Shown here piece by piece: positions 1-7,132 of a stretch of 33,796 nt of DNA. The notes beneath the pieces are model-generated. The model saw nothing but the letters and a program-made list of their open reading frames with translations, was not told the DNA's origin and searched no databases. Position 1 is the stretch's first letter, and each line of letters begins with the position of its first letter. Location of the stretch: positions 1 to 33,796 of the forward strand of contig NZ_JAAKZF010000057.1 in assembly GCF_011045125.1 (NCBI RefSeq). Direction: 5' to 3'. The position numbers and the translations under genes were made by a program. This DNA is from Allomesorhizobium camelthorni. Its GTDB lineage: Bacteria; Pseudomonadota; Alphaproteobacteria; Rhizobiales; Rhizobiaceae.

Positions 1-487
1 GAGCACAGGACAGATGCCACCACCCTCTATGACGATACGCCGCTCGCCAGCATGCCATGCTGGCAGGAAGCACAAAATCAGAAAACCGTTGGGGTCGGCG
101 CTTAGGTCCTGCCCTTGAACAAATATTTCTTGTGTGTCCCTTCCTGCTTCCTCCCATCTCACTTCTGCGCGCACGCGGTCATCTTCGGCTATTAAGCCGC
201 TCACGATCATCGCGCATCCTCCCTTGGGACTTATTTGGATCAATTTAGGACGAGAGCCTATGCTGTCAATTCAGGGCAGGTCCCGAGAAGGCTAGGATTC
301 GCAGGGTCGCCTGTGTCCGCTTTGCGCTGGATAGCTCTCAGTAGCGGACAGTCCAGTTTCCACCGTAGCCGGCACCTGCTGATTTCCGTGGTGCCTCGGC
401 AGTTGACGCGCACCTCCGGTTTGAAGGAAGCTGCGCGGCCCGCGGGGGGCAAGCTGGCGCCTTGCGCACACAATGGAGATTTGCCCG
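1..487. other. Upstream stretch without a supported gene
   Basis: An open frame enters from the left edge on the + strand and stops with TAG at 103-105. Its roughly 34 residues (ending QNQKTVGVGA) match no family I recognise, so it may be the tail of a truncated upstream gene or chance. The rest of the stretch to the dehydrogenase start holds only short overlapping frames with arginine-rich, shadow-like composition, and no convincing ribosome binding site except the one used at 488. Confidence 0.4.
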
Positions 488-1273
488 ATGCCCGCCCAGG
501 AAAGCACGCTGACCATCCCCGATCTCGCCGGCAAGGCCGTGCTGGTCACCGGAGGCTCGACCGGCATCGGGGCGGCGCTGGTCAGCGCCTATGCCGCGCA
601 GAAATGCCGCGTCGGCCTGCATTACAATGCGAGCGCCGAAAAGGCGGAAGCGCTTGCAGCGGAAATCCGCGACAGGGGCGGCGATGTCTTCCTGGTCAAA
701 GGCGACTTTTCCGTCTCGGCCGATGTCACCCGTGTTGTCGAGGAGACCGCGTCGCATTTCGGCGGTCTCGACGGGCTGGTGAACAATGCCGGCGGCATGC
801 TCGGCCGCGTCCCCTACAGCGAGATGACCGACGCGCAGTACGATGCGGTGATGGATCTCAACGCCCGCTCGGTCGTCACCGCCTGCCGCGTCGCCCTGCC
901 ATGGCTCAAGAAGAATGGCGGCTTCATCGTCAACACCACATCGGTCGCGGCGCGCAACGGCGCGGGCGGCGGCGCCGGCCTTTACGGTTCGGCCAAAGCC
1001 TTCGTGTCCAACGTCACGCGCGGCCTCGCCAAGGAGCTCGTCGGCGACAGGATCCGCGTCAACGCGGTGGCGCCGGGCCTCATCGCCACTCCCTTCCATG
1101 AGCGCTGGACTTCACCCGAGCAGATGAAGGCGCAGATCGCGACCATTCCGCTGGGCCGCGCCGGAACCGCCGAAGAATGCGTCGGCGCGTATCTGTTCCT
1201 CTCCTCCGACCTGCTCTCCGGCTACATCACCGGCCAGGTCATCGAAGTGAATGGCGGCCAGTTGATGCCGTGA
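488..1273 (+). CDS. Short-chain dehydrogenase/reductase (SDR)
   Basis: This is a classical SDR oxidoreductase of 261 residues that should use NAD(P)H to interconvert an alcohol and a carbonyl in the cytoplasm; the substrate cannot be read from the sequence. The Rossmann motif TGGSTGIG lies at residues 21-28, NNAG at 99-102, and the catalytic set is Ser152, Tyr166 and Lys170 (YGSAK). The C-terminal VNGGQLMP is the usual SDR ending, and the length is normal for the family. I chose ATG 488 over the in-frame ATG at 473 because GGAG at 475-478 is well spaced for it, and residues 1-12 lead straight into the first beta strand. It appears monocistronic; the next + strand gene begins 445 bases later. 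Its last 35 bases overlap the end of a candidate minus-strand small gene. Confidence 0.93.
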   Translation: MPAQESTLTIPDLAGKAVLVTGGSTGIGAALVSAYAAQKCRVGLHYNASAEKAEALAAEIRDRGGDVFLVKGDFSVSADVTRVVEETASHFGGLDGLVNNAGGMLGRVPYSEMTDAQYDAVMDLNARSVVTACRVALPWLKKNGGFIVNTTSVAARNGAGGGAGLYGSAKAFVSNVTRGLAKELVGDRIRVNAVAPGLIATPFHERWTSPEQMKAQIATIPLGRAGTAEECVGAYLFLSSDLLSGYITGQVIEVNGGQLMP

Positions 1274-1481
1274 AGTCGGCTCGCGCGGCAATCTCTCCCG
1301 CCGTCTGGCGGGAGCCGGCGAACTCGAGCAAGGCGAAAACAGCGGCGACGACGAGCGTCGCCGCGACAAGCCGCTTGGCAAAATCGCGCAGGCTATGCTC
1401 GGTCCATTGAAACGCTTTGGCACTGCCGCGCTTTGACGCCGCGGCCATGTGGTTCGTGATCATCATCATCGACATATCCAT
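1239..1481 (-). CDS. Candidate small single-pass membrane protein (80 aa)
   Basis: An 80-residue frame with a methionine-rich start (MDMSMMMITN), a basic stretch (KR at residues 17-18, RDFAKR at 32-37) and one clear hydrophobic helix at about residues 38-56 (LVAATLVVAAVFALLEFAG). AAAGG lies about nine bases before the ATG at 1481, in a usable ribosome binding position. The open frame extends further upstream, but that part reads like non-coding translation and lacks a binding site. I do not recognise a family. The basic residues before the helix suggest a cytoplasmic N-terminus. It converges on the dehydrogenase and overlaps its end by 35 bases, and it is divergent from the DGPF-sigma operon. 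It could be a chance frame in GC-rich DNA; the helix and binding site make it better than most. Confidence 0.42.
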   Translation of the reverse strand: MDMSMMMITNHMAAASKRGSAKAFQWTEHSLRDFAKRLVAATLVVAAVFALLEFAGSRQTAGEIAARADFTASTGRHSLR

Positions 1482-1654
1482 GACACATCGCCTTTCTCGA
1501 TCCGCAGGGACCGGCGCGGGACCCGGCGAGACATTTTCCTGCCTCGCCGGGTAATCGAAGCGGCGGGCGGCAAATCGACATCGGCAGGGAAAAATCGCTG
1601 GCGCAGACGCAGAAACCGAAATTTCGGAAATGCCAGAGGAATTGTTAGGCTCGT

Positions 1655-1681
1655 TGTCGAATTCCGGCTGAGCCGGGCGAC
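1655..1681 (+). promoter_or_regulatory. Putative ECF42-type promoter
   Basis: TGTCGA at 1655-1660 is followed after exactly 17 bases by CGAC at 1678-1681. From memory, the published ECF42 consensus is TGTCGA for the -35 and CG(A/T)C for the -10 element, so both elements match fully with a normal ECF spacing. It lies 37 bases upstream of the first gene of the operon that encodes an ECF42-type sigma factor, so autoregulation is inferred. The gene itself has a good ribosome binding site, GAGGG at 1708-1712. Confidence 0.6.
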
Positions 1682-1718
1682 TAGGGTGTGTCAGGAACTC
1701 CACTTATGAGGGCAAACG

Positions 1719-2102
1719 ATGAAATACGCTTTGCTGGTCTATCTAGAGGAAGCCAAATTCGACGCTATGACGCAGCGCGAGCGCGACAGCTACGTCAATG
1801 CGTCGCTCGACAATGACGCTGAGCTTGCGCGCAGCGGCCATTTTATCATGGCTCAGGCGCTGAAGACGCCGCCGCATGCGGTCAGCGTGCGGAAGCGAGA
1901 CGGCAAGGTGAGCGTAACCGACGGGCCGTTCGCCGAAACCAAGGAACATCTGGGCGGCTTCATGCTGATCGAGGCCCGCGACCTCAACGAAGCCATCAAG
2001 ATCGCCGGCGATCTGCCGCTGGCCCGGGTCGGCACCATCGAGGTGCGGCCGTTCGAGGAACTCACCTATATCGACATTCCGGAGGAGGAGGCAGCGCGAT
2101 GA
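1719..2102 (+). CDS. YCII/DGPF-family protein 1
   Basis: A 127-residue protein of the YCII-related (DGPF) family. The opening KYALLVYLEE strand and the signature TDGPFAETKEHLGGF (DGPF at residues 68-71) are typical, as is the ending VRPFEEL. YCII proteins have a ferredoxin-like alpha-beta fold and a possible catalytic His-Asp pair, but no reaction is known for the DGPF members. GAGGG precedes the ATG by six bases. Its stop overlaps the start of the next gene (ATGA at 2099-2102), which implies translational coupling. DGPF genes are a hallmark neighbour of ECF42 sigma factors, so a role in that regulon, as target or modulator, is inferred. Confidence 0.9.
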   Translation: MKYALLVYLEEAKFDAMTQRERDSYVNASLDNDAELARSGHFIMAQALKTPPHAVSVRKRDGKVSVTDGPFAETKEHLGGFMLIEARDLNEAIKIAGDLPLARVGTIEVRPFEELTYIDIPEEEAAR

Positions 2103-2461
2103 AATATCTGTGCCTGGTGCATATAGACGGGGAAGCGATCGGGAAGCTCAACGAGGCGGAGGGCAGGGATCTGGATCGCCGCTCGATTGAGTATGACAAG
2201 GGGCTCGAGTGGCGCGGCGTGTACATCACCTCGGACGCGTTGCAGGAGCCGGAAACCGCCAGGATCGTGCGGGCGAGGGGCGGCAGGGTGTCGACCACCG
2301 ACGGGCCTTATGCCGAGACCAAGGAGCATCTGGGCGGCTTTATCCTGATCGATGCGTCCGGCATGGACGAGGCCGTGGAGATCGCCGCAAACATCCCGGT
2401 GGGTCAGTACGGGACGATCGAGGTTCGGCCCATCATGCAGATCGGCCCGGACCGGAAATGA
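2099..2461 (+). CDS. YCII/DGPF-family protein 2
   Basis: A second, diverged YCII-family protein (120 residues) that begins KYLCLVHIDGE. Its signature reads TDGPYAETKEHLGGF: the DGPF motif is DGPY at residues 68-71 while the flanking residues are identical to those of the first copy, which points to tandem duplication followed by divergence. It overlaps the gene before it by ATGA and the sigma factor gene after it in the same way (ATG 2458, TGA 2459-2461), so all three genes should be translated in a coupled manner from one transcript. The two paralogues could form a heteromer, since YCII proteins commonly dimerise; this is inference. Confidence 0.9.
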   Translation: MKYLCLVHIDGEAIGKLNEAEGRDLDRRSIEYDKGLEWRGVYITSDALQEPETARIVRARGGRVSTTDGPYAETKEHLGGFILIDASGMDEAVEIAANIPVGQYGTIEVRPIMQIGPDRK

Positions 2462-3705
2462 ACGAAGCGCGCGGCATCGAAAGGACGGTCGAGGCGATCT
2501 ACCGCGCCGAATCGCGCCGCGTGCTCGCCACGCTCATCCGCCTGCTCAGCGATTTCGATCTGGCGGAGGAAGCTTTGCACGATGCGTTCGCCGCGGCTTC
2601 GGAGCGATGGCGGCGCGACGGCGCGCCGGCCAATCCGCGCGCCTGGCTGGTATCGGCGGGACGCTTCAAGGCGATAGACCGCTTGCGCCGCCGCGCCCGT
2701 TTCGACGCCTCGCTGACCGAGCTTGCCGAGCGGCTGGATGCCGAGAACCAGGATGCTGCGATGCGGGAGGCGGAAGAGATCGAGGACGACCGGCTGCGGC
2801 TGATTTTCACCTGCTGCCATCCGTCGCTGCCGCCCGACGCACAGCTCGCGCTGACGCTGCGTGAAGTCTGCGGCCTCACGACCGAGGAGATCGCGCGCGC
2901 CTTCCTCACCGCCGCGCCGACGCTGGCGCAGCGTATCGTGCGCGCAAAGACAAGGATCCGCGACGCGAAAATTCCCTACGAGGTGCCCGCGCGCACCGAT
3001 CTGCCGGATCGGCTGGATAGCGTTCTCCACACCATCTACCTGGTGTTCAACGAAGGCTATTCGGCTTCCTCCGGGGCTTCGCTCACCCGGCACGATCTTT
3101 CGGGAGAGGCGATCCGGCTGGGGCGTCTGCTGGTCGAGTTGCTGCCGGAGCCCGAGGCGATCGGCCTCCTGGCGCTGATGCTGCTGCAGGAGTCGCGCCG
3201 CCCCGCGCGGACCTCGCCTTCCGGCGAACTGGTGCTGCTCGCCGACCAGGATCGCACACTCTGGGACCGGAAGCAGATCGAGGAAGGGACGGCGCTGCTC
3301 GAGCGCGCGCTGTTTTCGCGCCGCTTCGGCCCCTACACGCTGCAGGCGGCCATCGCCGCCGTCCACGCCAATGCGCCCGACACTGGGGCCACCGACTGGG
3401 GCGAAATCGCCGGCCTCTACGACATATTGCTGCAGGCCGATCCGTCGCCGGTGATCGCGCTGAACCGCGCCGCGGCTATCGCTATGCGCGACGGCCCGGC
3501 GGCAGGCCTGGCGCTGATCGACGCGATCTTCGCGCGCGGCGAGCTCCTGGATTATCACCTGGCGCACTCGGCGCGCGCCGATTTCTGCCGGCGGCTCGGC
3601 AGGACGGCCGACGCCCGCGCATCCTACCTGCAGGCACTGTCCCTGACCCGCCAGGAGCCCGAACGCCGCTTCATCGAACGCCGGCTGGCCGAGTTGGGGG
3701 AGTAA
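2458..3705 (+). CDS. ECF42-type RNA polymerase sigma factor with C-terminal TPR extension
   Basis: A 415-residue sigma factor of the COG4941 type. Sigma region 2 spans about residues 10-80 and ends in the basic stretch DRLRRRARF. Region 4, with its helix-turn-helix, lies around 107-170 (LTLREVCGLTTEEIARAFL). A large C-terminal part follows, starting with the DUF6596-type motif YLVFNEGYSA near residue 194 and ending in TPR-like helices (ADFCRRLGRTADARASYLQAL). The extension doubles the length of an ordinary ECF factor and in this group is thought to replace an anti-sigma factor in controlling activity. No anti-sigma gene lies nearby. Two DGPF genes precede it with ATGA overlaps, the recognised ECF42 context. 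The start at 2458 gives the family's usual N-terminus. The input signal is unknown. Confidence 0.93.
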   Translation: MNEARGIERTVEAIYRAESRRVLATLIRLLSDFDLAEEALHDAFAAASERWRRDGAPANPRAWLVSAGRFKAIDRLRRRARFDASLTELAERLDAENQDAAMREAEEIEDDRLRLIFTCCHPSLPPDAQLALTLREVCGLTTEEIARAFLTAAPTLAQRIVRAKTRIRDAKIPYEVPARTDLPDRLDSVLHTIYLVFNEGYSASSGASLTRHDLSGEAIRLGRLLVELLPEPEAIGLLALMLLQESRRPARTSPSGELVLLADQDRTLWDRKQIEEGTALLERALFSRRFGPYTLQAAIAAVHANAPDTGATDWGEIAGLYDILLQADPSPVIALNRAAAIAMRDGPAAGLALIDAIFARGELLDYHLAHSARADFCRRLGRTADARASYLQALSLTRQEPERRFIERRLAELGE

Positions 3706-3711
3706 GCGCGA

Positions 3712-3741
3712 GCAAGAAAAACGCCGCCCCGAGGGGCGGCG
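3712..3741 (-). terminator. Intrinsic terminator of fhs
   Basis: On the minus strand a GC-only stem (bases 3734-3741 pair with 3722-3729 around a four-base loop) is followed at once by TTTTTCTTG, about 30 bases after the fhs stop. This is a textbook Rho-independent terminator. The stem also lies just past the end of the convergent sigma factor gene, but on that strand it has no T tract, so it should act mainly on fhs. Confidence 0.85.
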
Positions 3742-3771
3742 CTGGCTGGCCGGAAATGCGCCTTGGATAGC

Positions 3772-5451
3772 TCAGAACAGCCCTTCGATCTGGCCCATCT
3801 CGTTGAGGAAAATCTTCTCGGAGGAGGGGGTCTTGGGCAGGCCTGGCATGGTCATCACCTCGCCGCAGATCACCACGATGAAGCCGGCGCCGGCCGAAAG
3901 CCGCACCTCGCGCACCGGCACGGTGTGGCCGGTCGGCGCGCCGCGCAAATTCGGGTCGGTCGAGAACGAATACTGGGTCTTGGCCATGCACACCGGCAGC
4001 CTGCCGTAGCCGGCGGCCTCCCACTGGTGCAACTGGTCGCGCACCGACTTGTCGGCGATCGCCTCGTCGCCGCGATAGATGCGCTTGACGATGGTGTTGA
4101 CCTTGTCGAACAGCTTCATGTCGTCCGGGTAGAGCGGCGCGAACTGCGAGCCGCCCGACTCGGCCAGCGACACCACCTTGTGGGCCAGTTCCTCGATGCC
4201 TGCCGAGCCGTGCGCCCAGTGCTTGCACAGGATCGCCTCCTCGCCCATCGAGGCGACGAAGTCCTTGACCGCCTGGATTTCGGCCTCGGTGTCGGAGTGG
4301 AAGTGGTTGATGGCGACCACCGCCGGCACGCCGAACTGCTTCACATTCTCGATGTGGCGGCCGAGATTGGCGCAGCCCTTCTTCACCGCCGCGACATTCT
4401 CCGCGCCGAGGTCTTCCTTCTTGACCCCGCCATTCATCTTGAGCGCCCGCACCGTGGCGACGATCACCGCCGCCGCCGGCTTCAGGCCGGCCTTGCGGCA
4501 TTTGATGTCGAAGAATTTTTCAGCGCCGAGGTCGGCGCCGAAGCCGGCTTCCGTCACCACATAGTCGGCGAGCTTCAGCGCCGTCGTGGTGGCGACCACC
4601 GAGTTGCAACCATGCGCGATGTTGGCGAAAGGGCCGCCATGCACGAAGGCCGGGTTATTCTCCAGCGTCTGTACCAGGTTCGGCTGCATGGCGTCCTTCA
4701 GGAGCACGGCCATCGCCCCGTCGGCCTTCAAGTCGCGGGCATAGACCGGCGTCTTATCGCGGCGGTAGGCGACGATGATGTCGCCGAGGCGCTTTTCCAG
4801 GTCCTTCAGGTCGGTGGCGAGGCACAGGATCGCCATCACCTCGGATGCGACGGTGATGTCGAAGCCAGCCTCGCGCGGAAAGCCGTTGGCGACGCCGCCC
4901 AGCGAGCACAGGATCTCGCGCAGCGCCCGGTCGTTCATGTCCAAGACGCGCCGCCAGACGACGCGGCGTATGTCGATGCCGAGATCGTTGCCCCAGTAGA
5001 TGTGGTTGTCGATCAGCGCCGAGAGCAGATTGTGGGCCGTGGTGATGGCGTGGAAGTCGCCGGTGAAGTGGAGGTTCATGTCCTCCATCGGCACCACCTG
5101 CGCGTAGCCGCCGCCGGCCGCGCCGCCCTTGACGCCGAAATTGGGCCCGAGCGAAGCCTCGCGGATGCAGACGATCGCCTTTTTGCCGATGCGGTTCAGG
5201 CCGTCGCCGAGGCCGACCGTCGTGGTCGTCTTGCCTTCGCCGGCCGGGGTCGGGTTGATTGCAGTGACCAGGATCAGCTTGCCGTCCCTGTTGCCCTTGA
5301 CCGACTTGATGAACTCGGCCGACACCTTCGCCTTGTCGTGGCCATAGGGCAGCAGGTGCTCGGTCGGGATGCCGATCTTGGCGCCGATCTCCTGGATCTG
5401 CTTCTTGCTGGCGGCGCGCGCGATCTCGATGTCGGATTTTACTTCGGCCAT
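3772..5451 (-). CDS. fhs: Formate-tetrahydrofolate ligase
   Basis: This enzyme joins formate to tetrahydrofolate with ATP, giving 10-formyl-THF for purine and formyl-methionine synthesis or, in the reverse direction, recovering ATP and formate in one-carbon catabolism. The 559-residue length is normal. The N-terminus [14 protein letters not shown], the nucleotide-binding loop [11 protein letters not shown] at about residues 68-78, the glycine-rich segment [20 protein letters not shown] and the C-terminal [10 protein letters not shown] are all characteristic. A longer in-frame ATG at 5508 would add 19 basic residues; ATG 5451 gives the family N-terminus and has GGGGA about ten bases upstream. 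The gene stands alone, with a strong terminator behind it and an inverted repeat in its leader. In methylotrophs and choline/betaine users this enzyme processes methyl-group carbon, which would fit the nearby choline importer, but that link is inference. Confidence 0.97.
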   Translation of the reverse strand: MAEVKSDIEIARAASKKQIQEIGAKIGIPTEHLLPYGHDKAKVSAEFIKSVKGNRDGKLILVTAINPTPAGEGKTTTTVGLGDGLNRIGKKAIVCIREASLGPNFGVKGGAAGGGYAQVVPMEDMNLHFTGDFHAITTAHNLLSALIDNHIYWGNDLGIDIRRVVWRRVLDMNDRALREILCSLGGVANGFPREAGFDITVASEVMAILCLATDLKDLEKRLGDIIVAYRRDKTPVYARDLKADGAMAVLLKDAMQPNLVQTLENNPAFVHGGPFANIAHGCNSVVATTTALKLADYVVTEAGFGADLGAEKFFDIKCRKAGLKPAAAVIVATVRALKMNGGVKKEDLGAENVAAVKKGCANLGRHIENVKQFGVPAVVAINHFHSDTEAEIQAVKDFVASMGEEAILCKHWAHGSAGIEELAHKVVSLAESGGSQFAPLYPDDMKLFDKVNTIVKRIYRGDEAIADKSVRDQLHQWEAAGYGRLPVCMAKTQYSFSTDPNLRGAPTGHTVPVREVRLSAGAGFIVVICGEVMTMPGLPKTPSSEKIFLNEMGQIEGLF

Positions 5452-5495
5452 GACGTTTCCCCGGGCGTTGCGATGAAGTCTGCGCTGCGGCGCTT

Positions 5496-5521
5496 CTGTC
5501 GGGCGCATAGAAGCCCGACAG
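5496..5521. promoter_or_regulatory. Perfect 9-bp inverted repeat in the fhs leader
   Basis: CTGTCGGGC at 5496-5504 and GCCCGACAG at 5513-5521 form a perfect inverted repeat with an 8-base loop, 45-70 bases upstream of the fhs start codon. It is not followed by a T tract on either strand, so it is not an ordinary terminator. It could be a repressor site or an RNA hairpin in the fhs leader. It is also about 170 bases upstream of the divergent DUF4926 gene. Confidence 0.45.
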
Positions 5522-5694
5522 CTTGCCGCCGCGCCGTCTCAAAACAGTCGGAGAATGCACGGATTGCGACAGGGCTTTGCGCCAGCCTGTTGGTGGGCAT
5601 ACGGTCGAACTCAAGACGTGCCTGTGGTAAAGACTGTCTGGATTGTCGCGGGCTCGACGGAGGCTCCGCGGTTCGTAACCTGCTGGATTCCCTG

Positions 5695-5913
5695 ATGGGA
5701 CAGAACAAGCGTATAGAGATCAGATCGGCGCCGAAGCTCTTCGATATCGTGGAGCTTCTCAGCGATCGTCCGGCGTCCGGACTGGAGGCCGGCGCTATCG
5801 GCACCATCGTCGAGGCTTTGCCGGACAAATTCTATATCGTCGAGTTTCTTGATGCGGACGGGCGGACGCGCTCTCTGGAATCGCTTCCGGTCGAAGACCT
5901 CTCCGTTCGATAG
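5695..5913 (+). CDS. Small DUF4926-family protein
   Basis: A 72-residue protein that fits the DUF4926 pattern: KLFDIVELLSDRPASGLEAG, then GAIGTIVEAL, then FYIVEFLDADGRTRSLESL, the small beta-rich fold of that family with its GTIVE and VEF.D.DGRT signatures. The frame stays open far upstream across the antisense of fhs, which hides the gene, but homology starts near residue 14, so ATG 5695 is the sensible start. The ribosome binding site is weak. DUF4926 genes are, as I recall, often found beside a DUF6883 partner in what looks like a two-gene accessory unit; no such partner lies here, so this may be an orphan. It converges on the DUF2333 gene with only 30 bases between them. Its molecular function is unknown. 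Confidence 0.75.
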   Translation: MGQNKRIEIRSAPKLFDIVELLSDRPASGLEAGAIGTIVEALPDKFYIVEFLDADGRTRSLESLPVEDLSVR

Positions 5914-5943
5914 GCTACTCGCGCCACCGTAGCGGCTTCCGCT

Positions 5944-7083
5944 TTACCGATCCAGCACCGACCTGACCTCGACGAGGTTCGACCGCACCCTGAGCACGTA
6001 AAAGCCCATGGTGGTCAGATGCGTAGGCATGATCCAGCCATCCTCGCGGCCGTTGGAGATGATGAAGGGCCTGATCGCCAGCGCGGCCTTGATCTGGCTT
6101 TCGACATTGCTCCACAGCGGGCCTAGCCCGCGCGAGTCGATGACCTGCCTGAAGTCGTGGTGAGCGGCCGTGAGGATGCCGTAATAGCCGTAGAGCTGGC
6201 CGTAGGCGAACCAGAACCGGTCGTCGGCCCGCGTGTCGAACCAGCCGCTGTTGTAGTTCTGCGAGCGGTCCCGGATCATGTCGGAGGTCGAGCCGATGTC
6301 GCTGGCGATGCGGTCGACGAACTGCATCAGATTGTCGGCGCGGGCGTTGAAGACCACCTCGCATTTCTGCAGCCGGTCGTTGAATGTCCGCAAGCTGCGC
6401 GCGGCGGTGCGGTAGAAGCTCGGCGTCGGGGTCTTCGGTCCGAAGGGGCGAAGGCCGAAATACCATGTTTCCTCGTCGAAGGTGATCGCGCCGCGCGCGT
6501 CCTGCAGGTTCTGGTCGATCTGGCTGGTGCCGCGCACGCGCCCGAGCGTATCCACGAGTTCGACCGATGTCCGGCGGATCGCCTGGTTGACCCCGCGCTG
6601 GAACGAGGCCTTGTTGTCGAGGAACGGCGTGCGGTCCCAGTCCATGCCGAAGAACCCCGCCTTGTAGAGGATCATCGACGAGATCCACGCATTCTCGTTG
6701 ACGTTGAAGTCGATGAGGTCGGCCGCGACCTGGGCAATGGCCGAAATGGTGCAGGTCTTGACCTCGCCCTCGACGTCCGCCCCGGCGGGAGCCGGCTGGG
6801 CCGGGGCGGCGGGCTGGGCCGCGGGGGCCTGCGTGAAATCGTACGCTTCTGCGTAGACCGGATTGAAGTTGGTCCACACTTGCGTGTTCCAGATGAAGTA
6901 GCCGTAGAGGCCGACCAGCACGAGGAGCGCCAGGCCGAGCACCGCCTTCAGGATCCAGCCGCGCTGCGTGTACCAGCGGCCGGCCCACATGAACGGCCAC
7001 AGAATGACGCCGATGACCAGCCCGATGCCGCGCCCGATCCACTGGAAAATCCGGGTGAAGAAGTTCACGATCGGATCAAGCAT
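5944..7083 (-). CDS. DUF2333 family membrane-anchored protein
   Basis: A 379-residue protein of the DUF2333 family, of unknown function. It has an amphipathic, aromatic-rich N-terminus (residues 1-38) with a hydrophobic patch at about 17-34, then a strong transmembrane helix at about 44-64 (ILKAVLGLALLVLVGLYGYF). A proline/alanine linker near residues 85-100 (AAQPAAPAQPAPAG) is followed by the conserved domain, rich in W, Y and F, which should be periplasmic if the N-terminus stays inside. GAGGGGG lies just before the ATG. It is the last gene of the minus-strand cluster with DUF6638 and the AAA+ ATPase, and probably links that system to the inner membrane; this role is inferred from context. 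Confidence 0.85.
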   Translation of the reverse strand: MLDPIVNFFTRIFQWIGRGIGLVIGVILWPFMWAGRWYTQRGWILKAVLGLALLVLVGLYGYFIWNTQVWTNFNPVYAEAYDFTQAPAAQPAAPAQPAPAGADVEGEVKTCTISAIAQVAADLIDFNVNENAWISSMILYKAGFFGMDWDRTPFLDNKASFQRGVNQAIRRTSVELVDTLGRVRGTSQIDQNLQDARGAITFDEETWYFGLRPFGPKTPTPSFYRTAARSLRTFNDRLQKCEVVFNARADNLMQFVDRIASDIGSTSDMIRDRSQNYNSGWFDTRADDRFWFAYGQLYGYYGILTAAHHDFRQVIDSRGLGPLWSNVESQIKAALAIRPFIISNGREDGWIMPTHLTTMGFYVLRVRSNLVEVRSVLDR

Positions 7084-7132
7084 GATGCCCCCTCAAATTA
7101 TGCTCCGCGTGGTTCTGCCGGAAGCCCATGCG

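Noticed and set aside
57-248. 63-codon frame near the left edge
   Set aside because: No ribosome binding site, biased Arg/Ser/Leu composition and no recognisable motif.
3763-5913. A 716-codon + strand frame across fhs
   Set aside because: It is antisense to fhs, which is certain, and has the His/Arg/Asp-rich composition of a shadow. Only its last 72 codons (DUF4926) are real.
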